8,323 bases of DNA from UBA1151 sp963579925. Lineage in GTDB: Bacteria > Chloroflexota > Dehalococcoidia > Lucifugimonadales > Lucifugimonadaceae. Shown here piece after piece: positions 1 to 6,698 of the stretch; the stretch's first letter is position 1; each line of letters opens with the position of its first letter. The notes below the pieces were generated by a model that was not told the origin of the DNA, did no database searches, and saw only the letters and a list, made by a program, of their open reading frames with translations. Position numbers and translations under genes: made by a program. The stretch covers positions 1-8,323 of the forward strand of contig CAUZJA010000122.1 of the NCBI GenBank assembly GCA_963579925.1, read 5' to 3'.

Positions 1-475
1 TTCGCCCCAGCGTGCCTTCAATGTCCTCACCTGCGCCGCCAACTGGAGACGCCGCGCCAATATTCGTAGAGTTCGCCATTGCCGCCAGCCCACCGGCAAC
101 GGTAATGAATGTACCTGCGCTGGCGGCTCGGGCGCCCGACGGACCAATAAACGTCACGATCGGAGTCTCTGACGCCAGCATGTCCGCGACAATTTCCCGC
201 GTGGACTCAAGTAATCCACCTGGAGTATTGATTCGCAGAATTAGAAGAGCGACGTCATCACTCTGGGCATCGTCGATGACTCGTGTGAGATAACGAGCCA
301 TGACGGGGTCAATCGCGCCATCTACATCGGCCACGATGACTTTTGGGGAGATCGATTGAGCGTGCACCGAATCGGAAAAGATCAGCCACTGCCCTGCCAT
401 TCCAAGCGCGAGCAGAATCACAGCCGCCAGCAGAATCGGCCGCCGAACCACCATCTGAACAGACAGGTCGGTCAT
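1..475 (-). CDS. nfeD: NfeD-type membrane serine protease (ClpP class), N-terminal part, cut by window edge
   Basis: The 158 visible residues start with a signal peptide or N-terminal anchor (hydrophobic about 13-33, VHA cleavage-like site at 37-39) and continue into the ClpP-like protease fold of NfeD/SppA relatives. Family landmarks are INTPGGLLEST (82-92) and GARAASAGT (114-122), in which Ser119 is the expected nucleophile. In archaeal NfeD (PH1510) the Lys partner lies about 41 residues after the Ser, which would fall near residue 160, just outside the window, so the dyad cannot be confirmed. Family members cleave hydrophobic membrane-protein segments, often with an SPFH/stomatin partner; none is visible here. 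The gene is last in the visible operon, 45 nt after the kinase stop. The start is chosen at ATG 475. A GTG at 481 has a better-spaced GAGGG (487-491) and is an equal alternative; it adds two residues. Confidence 0.85.
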   Translation of the reverse strand, partial: MTDLSVQMVVRRPILLAAVILLALGMAGQWLIFSDSVHAQSISPKVIVADVDGAIDPVMARYLTRVIDDAQSDDVALLILRINTPGGLLESTREIVADMLASETPIVTFIGPSGARAASAGTFITVAGGLAAMANSTNIGAASPVGGAGEDIEGTLGR

Positions 476-520
476 CGCCACTAGAACCCTCAATTCACCC
501 ACATGGTAACCGGAAGGCGA

Positions 521-1090
521 TTACGACGACGCGAGGAGTCTGCGTAACTCAAGCTCAAGTGCGGTGATCACCGCATCATCGAATATTGTCGCGTCGATGA
601 CACGAACATCATCTGCGAGATGCAGGGAATCGTACCGGCCGCTGCGGATAATCTCAGCGAGCTCATCGGCATCTGTTTCCATTCCACTGGAGTGGCCTGC
701 ATGGCGGTCTATCGCTTCCCTGGCGACGTACCTCGCGGCCAGAACATCGGCTGACCCTGTGCAATGAATCTCAAATACAACTGCGGGATGCCGTTCAAGT
801 ATTTCTTGAAAACGGGTTCTGGATGATTCAGCCCAGAACGCTGCTTCCGCGATGATCGGCTTCCCAACGCGCAGCTGATCCTCGATGAGAGCGTACGTGA
901 GATCGAACGCCGCCCGACCAAGCTTCTGGCTCCACTCTCTGGTGGACCAACCCACGCTATCGAACAGACGCTCCTTGATGTCATCCTTGGCGATCAGCGG
1001 GAGGCTAAGGGACTCAGAAAGACGCCGAGCAATCGTCGATTTGCCGGTGGCAGGCGGCCCGGTGATCAGGATGAGCAATGGCGCAGTCAT
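521..1090 (-). CDS. P-loop kinase-like ATPase (AAA_33 / predicted kinase type)
   Basis: This is a 189-residue single-domain protein with a textbook Walker A, GPPATGKST, at 11-19, straight after a hydrophobic first strand (5-10). The rest fits the small nucleoside/metabolite-kinase fold: an acidic KDDIKE segment (35-40) at the substrate-binding position, IIAEAAFW (79-86) as the second core strand, and a basic lid-like helix with R120, R124 and R129. Relatives include predicted kinases and zeta-toxin/chloramphenicol-phosphotransferase-like proteins that phosphorylate small molecules with ATP. The substrate cannot be read from the sequence. The protein is presumably cytoplasmic, with no membrane segment. 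ATG 1090 is 13 nt after the JAMM gene stop and places the P-loop where this family has it, but it has no clear Shine-Dalgarno. ATG 1120 or TTG 1132, inside the upstream gene, are alternatives suggesting coupled translation. Confidence 0.8.
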   Translation of the reverse strand: MTAPLLILITGPPATGKSTIARRLSESLSLPLIAKDDIKERLFDSVGWSTREWSQKLGRAAFDLTYALIEDQLRVGKPIIAEAAFWAESSRTRFQEILERHPAVVFEIHCTGSADVLAARYVAREAIDRHAGHSSGMETDADELAEIIRSGRYDSLHLADDVRVIDATIFDDAVITALELELRRLLASS

Positions 1091-1103
1091 GAGATCAAAG
1101 GTA

Positions 1104-1595
1104 CTAGACGTCAGCGCCATCGTACCGGGCAATCTCTACGAATGCCGCCTCGTCATCAGACCAGGCGTACAGCGCCGCTTCGCGCACTGCCTCGCCATCG
1201 ATGCCAACTACCAGCTGCTGGACGGGGTATGACGGGCCATCACCCCAGGGGCTCGTGGCGACAGTGCGGTCGGTTTCAGACAGATACGCCATTCCGTTGG
1301 GGTGCGAGTGGTATATCAACTTTGCAGGACGTCCTGTATCGATGCTTCGGGCCAGCTCAAGCAGATCTTCATCTTTGAAAACGTAGGCAGTCTCAGGGGG
1401 TCGTCCAGCCACAGTGGGATGGCCACCCAGCGCTTGAACGTTCTCGCATGGTCTGATCTCATCGACGGCACTGCCGTCAGCATCACCCCACATCCAGCCA
1501 CAGGACTCCGAAGGATAGGCCGTACGTGCCTCAGAGAAGGCCGCCAGCAGCAATTCACGTGGGATATCCAGTGCCGTGGGCAATGCGTCGCTCAT
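1104..1595 (-). CDS. JAMM/MPN-domain zinc metallopeptidase (M67 family, Mec-like)
   Basis: This 163-residue protein carries the complete JAMM zinc-protease signature: Glu30 in YPSESCG (27-33), then H96-S-H98-P followed by S106 and D109, matching HxH-x7-S-x2-D. All metal and catalytic residues are present, so it should be active. Bacterial single-domain members of this size include Mec of Mycobacterium, which cleaves a cysteine adduct from the C terminus of the ubiquitin-like sulfur carrier CysO, and other deconjugases. No sulfur carrier, E1-like enzyme or cysteine synthase is visible, so the substrate is unknown. The start codon overlaps the stop of the upstream SDR by one base (TAATG), which indicates coupled translation. 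There is no signal peptide, so it is presumably cytoplasmic. The C terminus (about 110-163) continues the MPN sheet without an extra domain. Confidence 0.88.
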   Translation of the reverse strand: MSDALPTALDIPRELLLAAFSEARTAYPSESCGWMWGDADGSAVDEIRPCENVQALGGHPTVAGRPPETAYVFKDEDLLELARSIDTGRPAKLIYHSHPNGMAYLSETDRTVATSPWGDGPSYPVQQLVVGIDGEAVREAALYAWSDDEAAFVEIARYDGADV

Positions 1596-2419
1596 TAGGC
1601 TTCAGCCCCTGCGCCTGTTGCCCATGAGCCTTGCGCCATATAGCCGCCGTCAACGTTGAGGAACGTTCCGGTCATGAAAGACGCCTTGTCGCTGGCCAGG
1701 AACATGACTGCATTGGCAATGTCCAATCCAGTGCCAACACGTCCCATCGGATGATCCTTGCCGTACTCTGCAACACGTGCGGCCACATCATCCTCATCGT
1801 GCGAGCCGAGTTCCTCCCTGGCAACGGCGCGGACCATCTCCGTGTCGATGGTTCCAGGGCAGATGGCCACTACTCGAATATTCTCAGCAGCGTAGTCCAG
1901 CGACATCTGTCGGGTGAGCGAAAGGTCGCCGCCTTTGGAAGCCGCGTAAGCAGGCACACCGGGCATCGACTGCTGCCCTTGCACTGATGCGTTGTTAATG
2001 ATTACACCACCGCCACGCTTTCGCATCTCGGGGATGGAGTACTTCGCCATGAGAAATCGGCTCTTGAGGTTCACACCAATGATGCGGTCCCACAGCTCTT
2101 CAGAAGTGCCTTCTACGTTGGTGTAGGAGTCGGCCGGCTGGATGCCAACGTTGTTGAACAGCACGTCAACACCGCCAAACGCCCCCGCTGCTTCCCGCAC
2201 CACGCGCTGACACGCAGCATCCTGTGAGACATCCGCGTGGATGAAGAGGCCCTCTGTCCCTGCCGCAGACATTCTCTCCAACGTGGAGGCGGCTGCGATC
2301 TCGTTGATATCAGCGATTGTGACATTCGCACCAGCTCGTGCGAACTCGACTGCGGTGTCCCCGCCCATTCCAAGCGCACCACCGGTGATGATCACGGACT
2401 TCCCGTCAAACTCTCCCAC
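1595..2419 (-). CDS. SDR-family NAD-type oxidoreductase
   Basis: This is a classical short-chain dehydrogenase/reductase of 274 residues. Visible motifs are the glycine-rich TGGALGMG (12-19), Asp37 at the end of the second strand (TIAD), NNVG (89-92), Asn117, Ser145 and Tyr158-x3-Lys162, giving a full Asn-Ser-Tyr-Lys tetrad. Asp37 normally selects NAD(H) over NADP(H). CPGTIDTEM (187-195) and the VDGGY end (256-260) are standard for the family. The substrate is an alcohol or ketone that cannot be named from the sequence. The GTG start is supported by a strong Shine-Dalgarno 5 nt upstream and is the only good start before the glycine-rich loop. The gene follows the other SDR by 80 nt and overlaps the JAMM gene by one base. 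The tail after 260 is longer than in minimal SDRs, Gly/Ala-rich, and of unknown use. Confidence 0.92.
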   Translation of the reverse strand: MGEFDGKSVIITGGALGMGGDTAVEFARAGANVTIADINEIAAASTLERMSAAGTEGLFIHADVSQDAACQRVVREAAGAFGGVDVLFNNVGIQPADSYTNVEGTSEELWDRIIGVNLKSRFLMAKYSIPEMRKRGGGVIINNASVQGQQSMPGVPAYAASKGGDLSLTRQMSLDYAAENIRVVAICPGTIDTEMVRAVAREELGSHDEDDVAARVAEYGKDHPMGRVGTGLDIANAVMFLASDKASFMTGTFLNVDGGYMAQGSWATGAGAEA

Positions 2420-2424
2420 TTAAG

Positions 2425-2435
2425 TCACCTCTCCT
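2425..2435 (-). promoter_or_regulatory. Strong ribosome binding site of the NAD-type SDR
   Basis: Read on the minus strand this is AGGAGAGGTGA, followed by a 5-nt spacer and the GTG at 2419. It is the best Shine-Dalgarno in the window and fixes the GTG start. It lies at the end of the 80-nt gap (2420-2499), in which I see no convincing promoter or terminator. Confidence 0.75.
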
Positions 2436-2499
2436 GTTGCATGTGTCATATTGCTGTAATTGTGCGTGCCTGGTTTTCAGTTGCCCGACTGGCAGAGTC

Positions 2500-3309
2500 T
2501 TACCAGATGCTCCAGCCGCCGTCGACAATCAGGTTGTGCCCCGTGATCCACTTGCCGGCGTCAGACGCCAGAAGCGCCACGGCGCCCTTCAAATCATCAG
2601 GCGTGCCGATGACACCAGTCGCGTTCGCGTTCCGCGCTCGCTCGTTCATTGCGGGGTCGTTTCCGGGCCTTGGGATCTGACCGGGGCTTATGCAGTTTGC
2701 TGTAATTCCACGGGTTCCCAACTCTGAAGCCAGCCCCCTGGTGAGATTGATGATCGCCGCCTTGGCAGCCTGATACGGCGGCCCGGAGCGCTTGAACTTC
2801 AGGCCCTCGTAGAACGCCGGGTTGGACGTAAGCGAGCCGTGAATTGACGATACTGTGATGATCCGGCCGTAACCTGCAGGAATCATATGACGAGCAGCCG
2901 CCTGGGCGCAGATGTAGGTGCTAGTGGCGTTCATATCCATGGTTTTTCGGAACTCATCGATACTGGCATCTGGGATGTAACTGGTGGTCGCTGAACCTCC
3001 AGCATTGCAAACCATAACGTCAATATGGCCGTGTTCAGCAACCACAGAGTCGACCATCGCGTTGACCGCGTCTTCGTCCGTCACATCGCACTGATAAGGC
3101 TCAACGGCGAGGCCCCTATCCCGGAGGGTGCTGGCCTCCGACTCAAGCAACTCTTTACGGCGGCTTGCGATCACCACACTGGCACCAAGTTCTGCCAGCG
3201 AGGTAGCCATTGCACGGCCCAGATGCGTGCCGCCGCCGGTGACGATGGCAACTCGGCCCGTCATATCGAACATGTTTTGAACAGTGGTCGATGCTGTTTC
3301 AGTGCTCAT
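2500..3309 (-). CDS. SDR-family NADP-type oxidoreductase (gluconate 5-dehydrogenase-like group)
   Basis: This is a second classical SDR, 269 residues, clearly not a recent copy of its neighbour. Motifs are TGGGTHLG (24-31), the basic cluster R50-R51-K52 after the second strand, CNAG (101-104), Asn127, Ser154/155 and Tyr179-x3-Lys183. Arg at this position normally favours NADP(H). About 23 residues separate the catalytic Ser155 and Tyr179, against about 12 in its neighbour and most SDRs. The extra loop, AFYEGLKFKRSG (165-176), would sit beside the active site and resembles that of gluconate-5-dehydrogenase-like SDRs. A short N-terminal extension (1-15) precedes the fold. ATG 3309 overlaps the phosphoesterase stop as ATGA, with GAGG just upstream. 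The substrate is unknown. A sugar acid or hydroxy acid is possible but is inference only. Confidence 0.92.
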   Translation of the reverse strand: MSTETASTTVQNMFDMTGRVAIVTGGGTHLGRAMATSLAELGASVVIASRRKELLESEASTLRDRGLAVEPYQCDVTDEDAVNAMVDSVVAEHGHIDVMVCNAGGSATTSYIPDASIDEFRKTMDMNATSTYICAQAAARHMIPAGYGRIITVSSIHGSLTSNPAFYEGLKFKRSGPPYQAAKAAIINLTRGLASELGTRGITANCISPGQIPRPGNDPAMNERARNANATGVIGTPDDLKGAVALLASDAGKWITGHNLIVDGGWSIW

Positions 3310-4370
3310 GGGGCCTCAAATGGTGTGCTCAGGGTTATCGTGCGCTCGACGTTGTCGTACCAGCCCTGCGGCCGGTAGCCGGATGTGTGCATGTAGCACT
3401 TGATGTTCGCCACATTGCTCCCGTGGGCGAGAGTGATGACGCGGCTCATTGGGATGTTGCGACGGCCGTGATATTTGCTGAGCGCTGCCACGTTCATAAA
3501 CGTGGTGCCGCCCCAGGCCTGCTCGATATGCGATCGGCCACTGACGACGTCATCCGGGAATGTGTGCGTGTGAGCGCCAAGCCACATGTCCAGCGCTCCG
3601 GGATTATCGTCGAGAAGCGACTCAATCTTGCCGGTATCTGGCTCATCGCCCACAAAGTGGACGTACGAAGCCCCGATTGGAGCTCCGAATTCGAATCTCC
3701 CGTGGTATCCAAGATCAACGCCCTCCCAGTCGCCTGAGCCAACGGTAGTTTCCTTCACCATGTGGTGGTGGCCGGAGAATGCGATCTGGTCCTGACTGTT
3801 ATGCAAATTTTTCTTTAGCCAGTCGAACGTGTCCAGCGAAATCGAGCCTGCGGGGTATCCGCCGTGGTCTCCGCGACCAACGGGCGGCGGATAGTCGTTG
3901 CGGTCTGCCATCATCAGAAACTTCAGATTCCCCACTTCAAACGAGTAGTGCTCCCAGTTTCCGTCGATGGCATACGGGCGCTTGCCGTTATCGACGGTTG
4001 ATGAGGCTTTGCTCTCCCCTGCTGGGTCGATGTATTTCCGATGCCACCACTGGGTATCGTACTTATCATCTGCGTCAGCATTGGTCGCATCGTGGTTGCC
4101 GATGACGTTGTACACCTGTTCACGATCGTGATCGCGCAACTCACCAATCTGCTCCACCCAGAGGCGGCCTTCATCATCATTTGGCAACACCTGCGAACCT
4201 GAGTCGTCGCCAAGATCTACCGCCATGTCCCAGTGGAATCCCGGGCTGTTGGGATCACGACCTTCCGACTGCGCAATCGCATCTGCCAGGCTAGATCTTC
4301 CATAGGTGATATCAGTACCAACATGAGGGTCGCTGAATGCCCAGATCGTGAATTGCTTGTCTGATGACAT
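3306..4370 (-). CDS. Calcineurin-like metallophosphoesterase
   Basis: This 354-residue protein shows the dimetal phosphoesterase motifs in order: D14-x-H16 (SDPHVG), G54-D55, G91-N-H-D94, a GHHH block (200-203) supplying the later His ligand, and G265-x-H267-x-H269. All five blocks are present, so catalysis is expected. Members hydrolyse phosphomonoesters or diesters such as nucleotides, phospholipid head groups or nucleic acids. The substrate cannot be assigned. There is no signal peptide or membrane segment, so it is probably cytoplasmic. The stretch 95-195 between GNHD and GHHH is long and rich in Asp, Gly, Tyr and Pro, and probably shapes the pocket. ATG 4370 starts directly after the TAG of the YbaK-like gene, with GGAG six nucleotides upstream. 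The stop overlaps the next SDR start by four bases. Confidence 0.9.
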   Translation of the reverse strand: MSSDKQFTIWAFSDPHVGTDITYGRSSLADAIAQSEGRDPNSPGFHWDMAVDLGDDSGSQVLPNDDEGRLWVEQIGELRDHDREQVYNVIGNHDATNADADDKYDTQWWHRKYIDPAGESKASSTVDNGKRPYAIDGNWEHYSFEVGNLKFLMMADRNDYPPPVGRGDHGGYPAGSISLDTFDWLKKNLHNSQDQIAFSGHHHMVKETTVGSGDWEGVDLGYHGRFEFGAPIGASYVHFVGDEPDTGKIESLLDDNPGALDMWLGAHTHTFPDDVVSGRSHIEQAWGGTTFMNVAALSKYHGRRNIPMSRVITLAHGSNVANIKCYMHTSGYRPQGWYDNVERTITLSTPFEAP

Positions 4371-4874
4371 CTAGTTCTCCACTTCCATGGCGAGGTCTTC
4401 AATAACCTGAGCATTAGGAATCTCATTGAACACAGCCGGGGCGATCTTGATCTTGGCGTCCCTGTTGCCGCTGCCAAGGATTATCCACTCGCACTCCATT
4501 ACCCGGGCGTCCACGTACATGGGAACCTCCGGCGGAATGCCAAACGGCGTCACTCCACCAACCTTCATCCCCGTCAGCTCCATCATCTGACCCGCGCTGG
4601 CAAACGAGACACGGGATACTTCCATCAGGTTCTTCACGCGCCGATTCACGTCCAATCTTGTTGTGGCCAGCACTACAGCGCCTGAGAACACTTTAGGGCC
4701 CCGCTTTGATGCAACGATCAGCGTGTTGGCGGCCTGATCAAGTGGATAGCCGTATTCCCGACAGAAATCGGCAGTATCTGCCAGATCCGGGTCGATCTCG
4801 ACAACTTCAAAATTTGTTTCAACAGTCGAAAGGAATGAGGCGACCTGCGGGTCCACTTTTTGAAGATCAACCAT
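4371..4874 (-). CDS. YbaK/ProX-like aminoacyl-tRNA deacylase homologue with Asn at the usual Lys position
   Basis: This is a 167-residue single-domain protein of the YbaK/EbsC/ProX editing superfamily, whose members hydrolyse mischarged tRNA such as Cys-tRNA-Pro or Ala-tRNA-Pro in trans. Support comes from the helix-strand block FCREYGYPLDQAANTLIV (37-54), the signature TGMKVGGVTPFGIP (101-114), and GSGNRDAKIKI near the C terminus (134-144). In canonical YbaK the block reads about '(I/V)xKTL', and the Lys (Lys46 in Haemophilus YbaK) contributes to activity. Here it is Asn50 (codon at 4725-4727). A subgroup with Asn at this site seems to exist, so this may be a natural variant with a different substrate rather than a dead enzyme. 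The start at 4874 lies 1 nt after the upstream stop, with GAGGT 9 nt before it. Confidence 0.85.
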   Translation of the reverse strand: MVDLQKVDPQVASFLSTVETNFEVVEIDPDLADTADFCREYGYPLDQAANTLIVASKRGPKVFSGAVVLATTRLDVNRRVKNLMEVSRVSFASAGQMMELTGMKVGGVTPFGIPPEVPMYVDARVMECEWIILGSGNRDAKIKIAPAVFNEIPNAQVIEDLAMEVEN

Positions 4875-4875
4875 C

Positions 4876-5301
4876 TCAGTCTGACCTCACTGCCCTGGGC
4901 ATTGCGCCCCGAGTTGTTATCTTGATTCTGTTTTCGCACGAGTACTCTCGACGATCGGCACCGACTATCCGAACGCGCGTTTTCCAACGCCCGCCTGACG
5001 TTGCAACTGACGAGAGACTTCCGGTCGCCAAATCCACCTCAAAGCTATCGTCTGATCCGGCGCGGAGCATCTGCCTTCCGCCAAACGGCTTAGAAGACTG
5101 AATGATCTCCCTTTTAGAGCCGGATTCATCCCTCCCCCGCCATATCAGTTCAGCGGAGGCAGCGAGAATCTCAAAGCGGTCTCTGGTGACAATCTGCACC
5201 GCCATTTCCACCACATCGTTAGAACCGTATTCTCTCGACGCGAACAGGACGTGTATTCGAACTGAATCGAACAGTTTTGTGATGGTTCGCAATCCTGGCA
5301 T
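4876..5301 (-). CDS. Hypothetical protein, predicted beta-sandwich
   Basis: I do not recognise this 141-residue protein. It has no signal peptide, membrane segment or catalytic motif. It shows alternating short hydrophobic strands: VRIHVLFA (14-21), VEMAVQIV (31-38), AELIWRG (50-56), SFEVDL (86-91), WKTRVRIVG (105-113) and CENRIKITT (121-129). The layout suggests an Ig- or arrestin-like beta-sandwich; that is inference. It is basic overall (many Arg), especially at the C terminus. ATG 5301 has GGAG six nucleotides upstream and there is no in-frame start before the upstream stop. It is the first gene of the operon, 1 nt before the YbaK-like gene, so the two are probably made together. Reality as a gene is supported by the RBS and the tight junction, not by homology. 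Confidence 0.6.
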   Translation of the reverse strand: MPGLRTITKLFDSVRIHVLFASREYGSNDVVEMAVQIVTRDRFEILAASAELIWRGRDESGSKREIIQSSKPFGGRQMLRAGSDDSFEVDLATGSLSSVATSGGRWKTRVRIVGADRREYSCENRIKITTRGAMPRAVRSD

Positions 5302-5336
5302 GATCGGCTCCGCTGAGGGGTTGAGGTAGACGGCAG

Positions 5337-5366
5337 ACTATAAGGCAAACCTCCGTGCAGAACCAA
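5337..5366 (-). promoter_or_regulatory. Candidate sigma70-type promoter of the eight-gene operon
   Basis: On the minus strand, TTGGTT (5361-5366) and TATAGT (5337-5342) are separated by 18 nt. The -10 box matches consensus at five of six positions and the -35 at only three. Transcription would start near 5330, about 30 nt before ATG 5301. The site lies in the 79-nt gap after the kelch gene stop, where I see no hairpin terminator, so readthrough from 7418 is also possible. Confidence 0.3.
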
Positions 5367-5380
5367 CCCATTGTGACCAG

Positions 5381-6697
5381 CTATTGCGGCCGGGCGGTCA
5401 CCGTCTCGGCAGATCGCGTCAGTCCGGAGTCGGTAAATCCCCCCACTGCGATCACGTCGCCGTTATCCATGATCATGACAGTGTGGCCAAATCGCGCCTG
5501 CCTGAGGTTTCCGGCCGGACCCCAGGAGTCGGTCTGCCAATCGTAGGCCTCGGAGCTCCTGATTATCCCGTCATCCCCAATCCCACCGGACACGTGAAAG
5601 TAGGAATTTGCCAGTTGCATGCCTTGATGGCGGGTCCGCGTCTCATTCATCGATGCGGCCTGAGTCCACTCGCCGGTCTCGGGATCATAAATCTCTACGC
5701 TGGAGAGGTATATGACTTCCCATCCCCCTACGATGATAACTCTGCCATCTGGCATCAATCCGGCAGAGTGTTCAAACCTGGATTGCGCGAGCGGAGCCAC
5801 TTCGGTCCATTCGTCGGTTGCAGGATCAAATACCTCAACGGATGCGAGCCGCACATCACCAATCCCCTCCCCGCCGACGGCGAGTACCCGTCCATCAGGG
5901 AGAACTGTCAGCGAATGATCGAATCGGGCGACGTTCAAGTCCCCCACAGAGCGCCACTCGTCTGAATCAGGATCGTAGATCTCTGAGCTAGCCAGTGGGT
6001 CGCCAGCCCATCCTCCTGCAACCAGAATTCCGCCATTGTGAAGCGTCACAGCTTTGTGGGCCACTCGTGTAACCGACATAGGTGCGGGCTGTATCCACAG
6101 ATCGGCCGCCAGATCGTATCTGAGCGTACTTCGGAACGCCGCAAAATCGGCACCCCATCCGCCGGTGATGAGCACATCCCCATTGCTCAGCGCATTTGCG
6201 GTGTGCAGGTAGCGACCGAACTCCATTTCTGCAGATGGCTGCCACTCACCGGTGCTGGCATCGTAGATTTGAGAGCCAACCGAGGGGTTTCCGTCAGAAT
6301 CTTTGCCACCCACCAGGAGCGCCTTCCCCCCGGGCAACGGGCTGATAGACATGAAATCCAGCACCGAGGCGATCGGCTGGATACCGGACCACTCGCCCGG
6401 TGGGTCTCCAATATCGATATCCAGTACATTTTCCGGCGTTGACACTGACGGATCTGGCGTTGAGATTGGTCTTGGGGTAGCGGTTGGCTGAGGTGTTGCC
6501 GTCGGGAGTGGCGTTGATGTGGGGGCAGGTAGTGCCGTGGGAGTAGGAGTTGGAACCCTGGAGAGCGCAGTTGCAGCCGCCGCCGCCAGAACGGCCTCTC
6601 TAGTAGACGATGTGCCGGATGTGTCTGCTCCTCCACTGCTGCAAGCAAACGCTAGCAGCGCCGTTATTGGAAGAGCTATTTTCAAGAAGTAATTCAC
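5381..6697 (-). CDS. Kelch-repeat lipoprotein with Pro/Thr stalk, predicted seven-bladed beta-propeller
   Basis: This 438-residue protein is secreted and lipid-anchored: a signal sequence ends in LLAFAC, with Cys19 as the lipidation site. Then come a Ser/Gly/Ala-rich spacer (20-47), a Pro/Thr stalk (48-83) and kelch repeats. Gly-Gly doublets fall at 130, 179, 228, 275, 324, 371 and 419, and matching Trp residues at 103, 152, 201, 248, 297, 344 and 392. A steady 47-49-residue period with one extra Trp before the first GG means that the N-terminal strand closes the last blade, as in real propellers. Kelch propellers mostly bind proteins or carbohydrates. The text resembles galactose-oxidase-like kelch proteins, but no oxidase residues are evident. 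The GTG start lies 1 nt after the upstream stop with no clear RBS, so translation may be coupled; TTG at codon 5 is an alternative start. Confidence 0.9.
   Translation of the reverse strand: MNYFLKIALPITALLAFACSSGGADTSGTSSTREAVLAAAAATALSRVPTPTPTALPAPTSTPLPTATPQPTATPRPISTPDPSVSTPENVLDIDIGDPPGEWSGIQPIASVLDFMSISPLPGGKALLVGGKDSDGNPSVGSQIYDASTGEWQPSAEMEFGRYLHTANALSNGDVLITGGWGADFAAFRSTLRYDLAADLWIQPAPMSVTRVAHKAVTLHNGGILVAGGWAGDPLASSEIYDPDSDEWRSVGDLNVARFDHSLTVLPDGRVLAVGGEGIGDVRLASVEVFDPATDEWTEVAPLAQSRFEHSAGLMPDGRVIIVGGWEVIYLSSVEIYDPETGEWTQAASMNETRTRHQGMQLANSYFHVSGGIGDDGIIRSSEAYDWQTDSWGPAGNLRQARFGHTVMIMDNGDVIAVGGFTDSGLTRSAETVTARPQ
6449..6556 (-). repeat. Low-complexity Pro/Thr stalk-coding stretch
   Basis: This encodes residues 48-83 of the kelch lipoprotein, an irregular run of PT, PTP and PTAT units. 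Such linkers between a lipid anchor and a surface domain are common in Chloroflexota and Gram-positive bacteria and are often glycosylated. The units are not perfect DNA repeats, but length variation between strains would not be surprising. Confidence 0.7.
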
Positions 6698-6698
6698 T

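Noticed and set aside
1091..1132. Longer start for the kinase (TTG at 1132 or ATG at 1120)
   Set aside because: It would lie inside the JAMM gene and add a tail before the first strand. ATG 1090 gives the usual spacing to the P-loop, though its RBS is poor.
2483..2495. Small hairpin TGCC-CGACT-GGCA just after the NADP-type SDR stop, considered as a terminator
   Set aside because: It has only a 4-bp stem and no following T-run on the minus strand, and the operon clearly continues.
2237..2680. 147-codon plus-strand frame bridging the two SDR genes
   Set aside because: It lies opposite two intact SDR genes and the gap, shows no domain, and has a composition consistent with antisense reading.
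5384..5965. 193-codon plus-strand open frame opposite the kelch gene
   Set aside because: It is the antisense of a clearly real gene with regular kelch repeats. Its translation has no recognisable domain and it has no RBS.
6187..6648. 153-codon minus-strand frame inside the kelch gene, Pro/Arg/His-rich
   Set aside because: It is an out-of-phase reading of the Pro/Thr stalk and first blades. Its composition is what a shifted repeat coding sequence gives.
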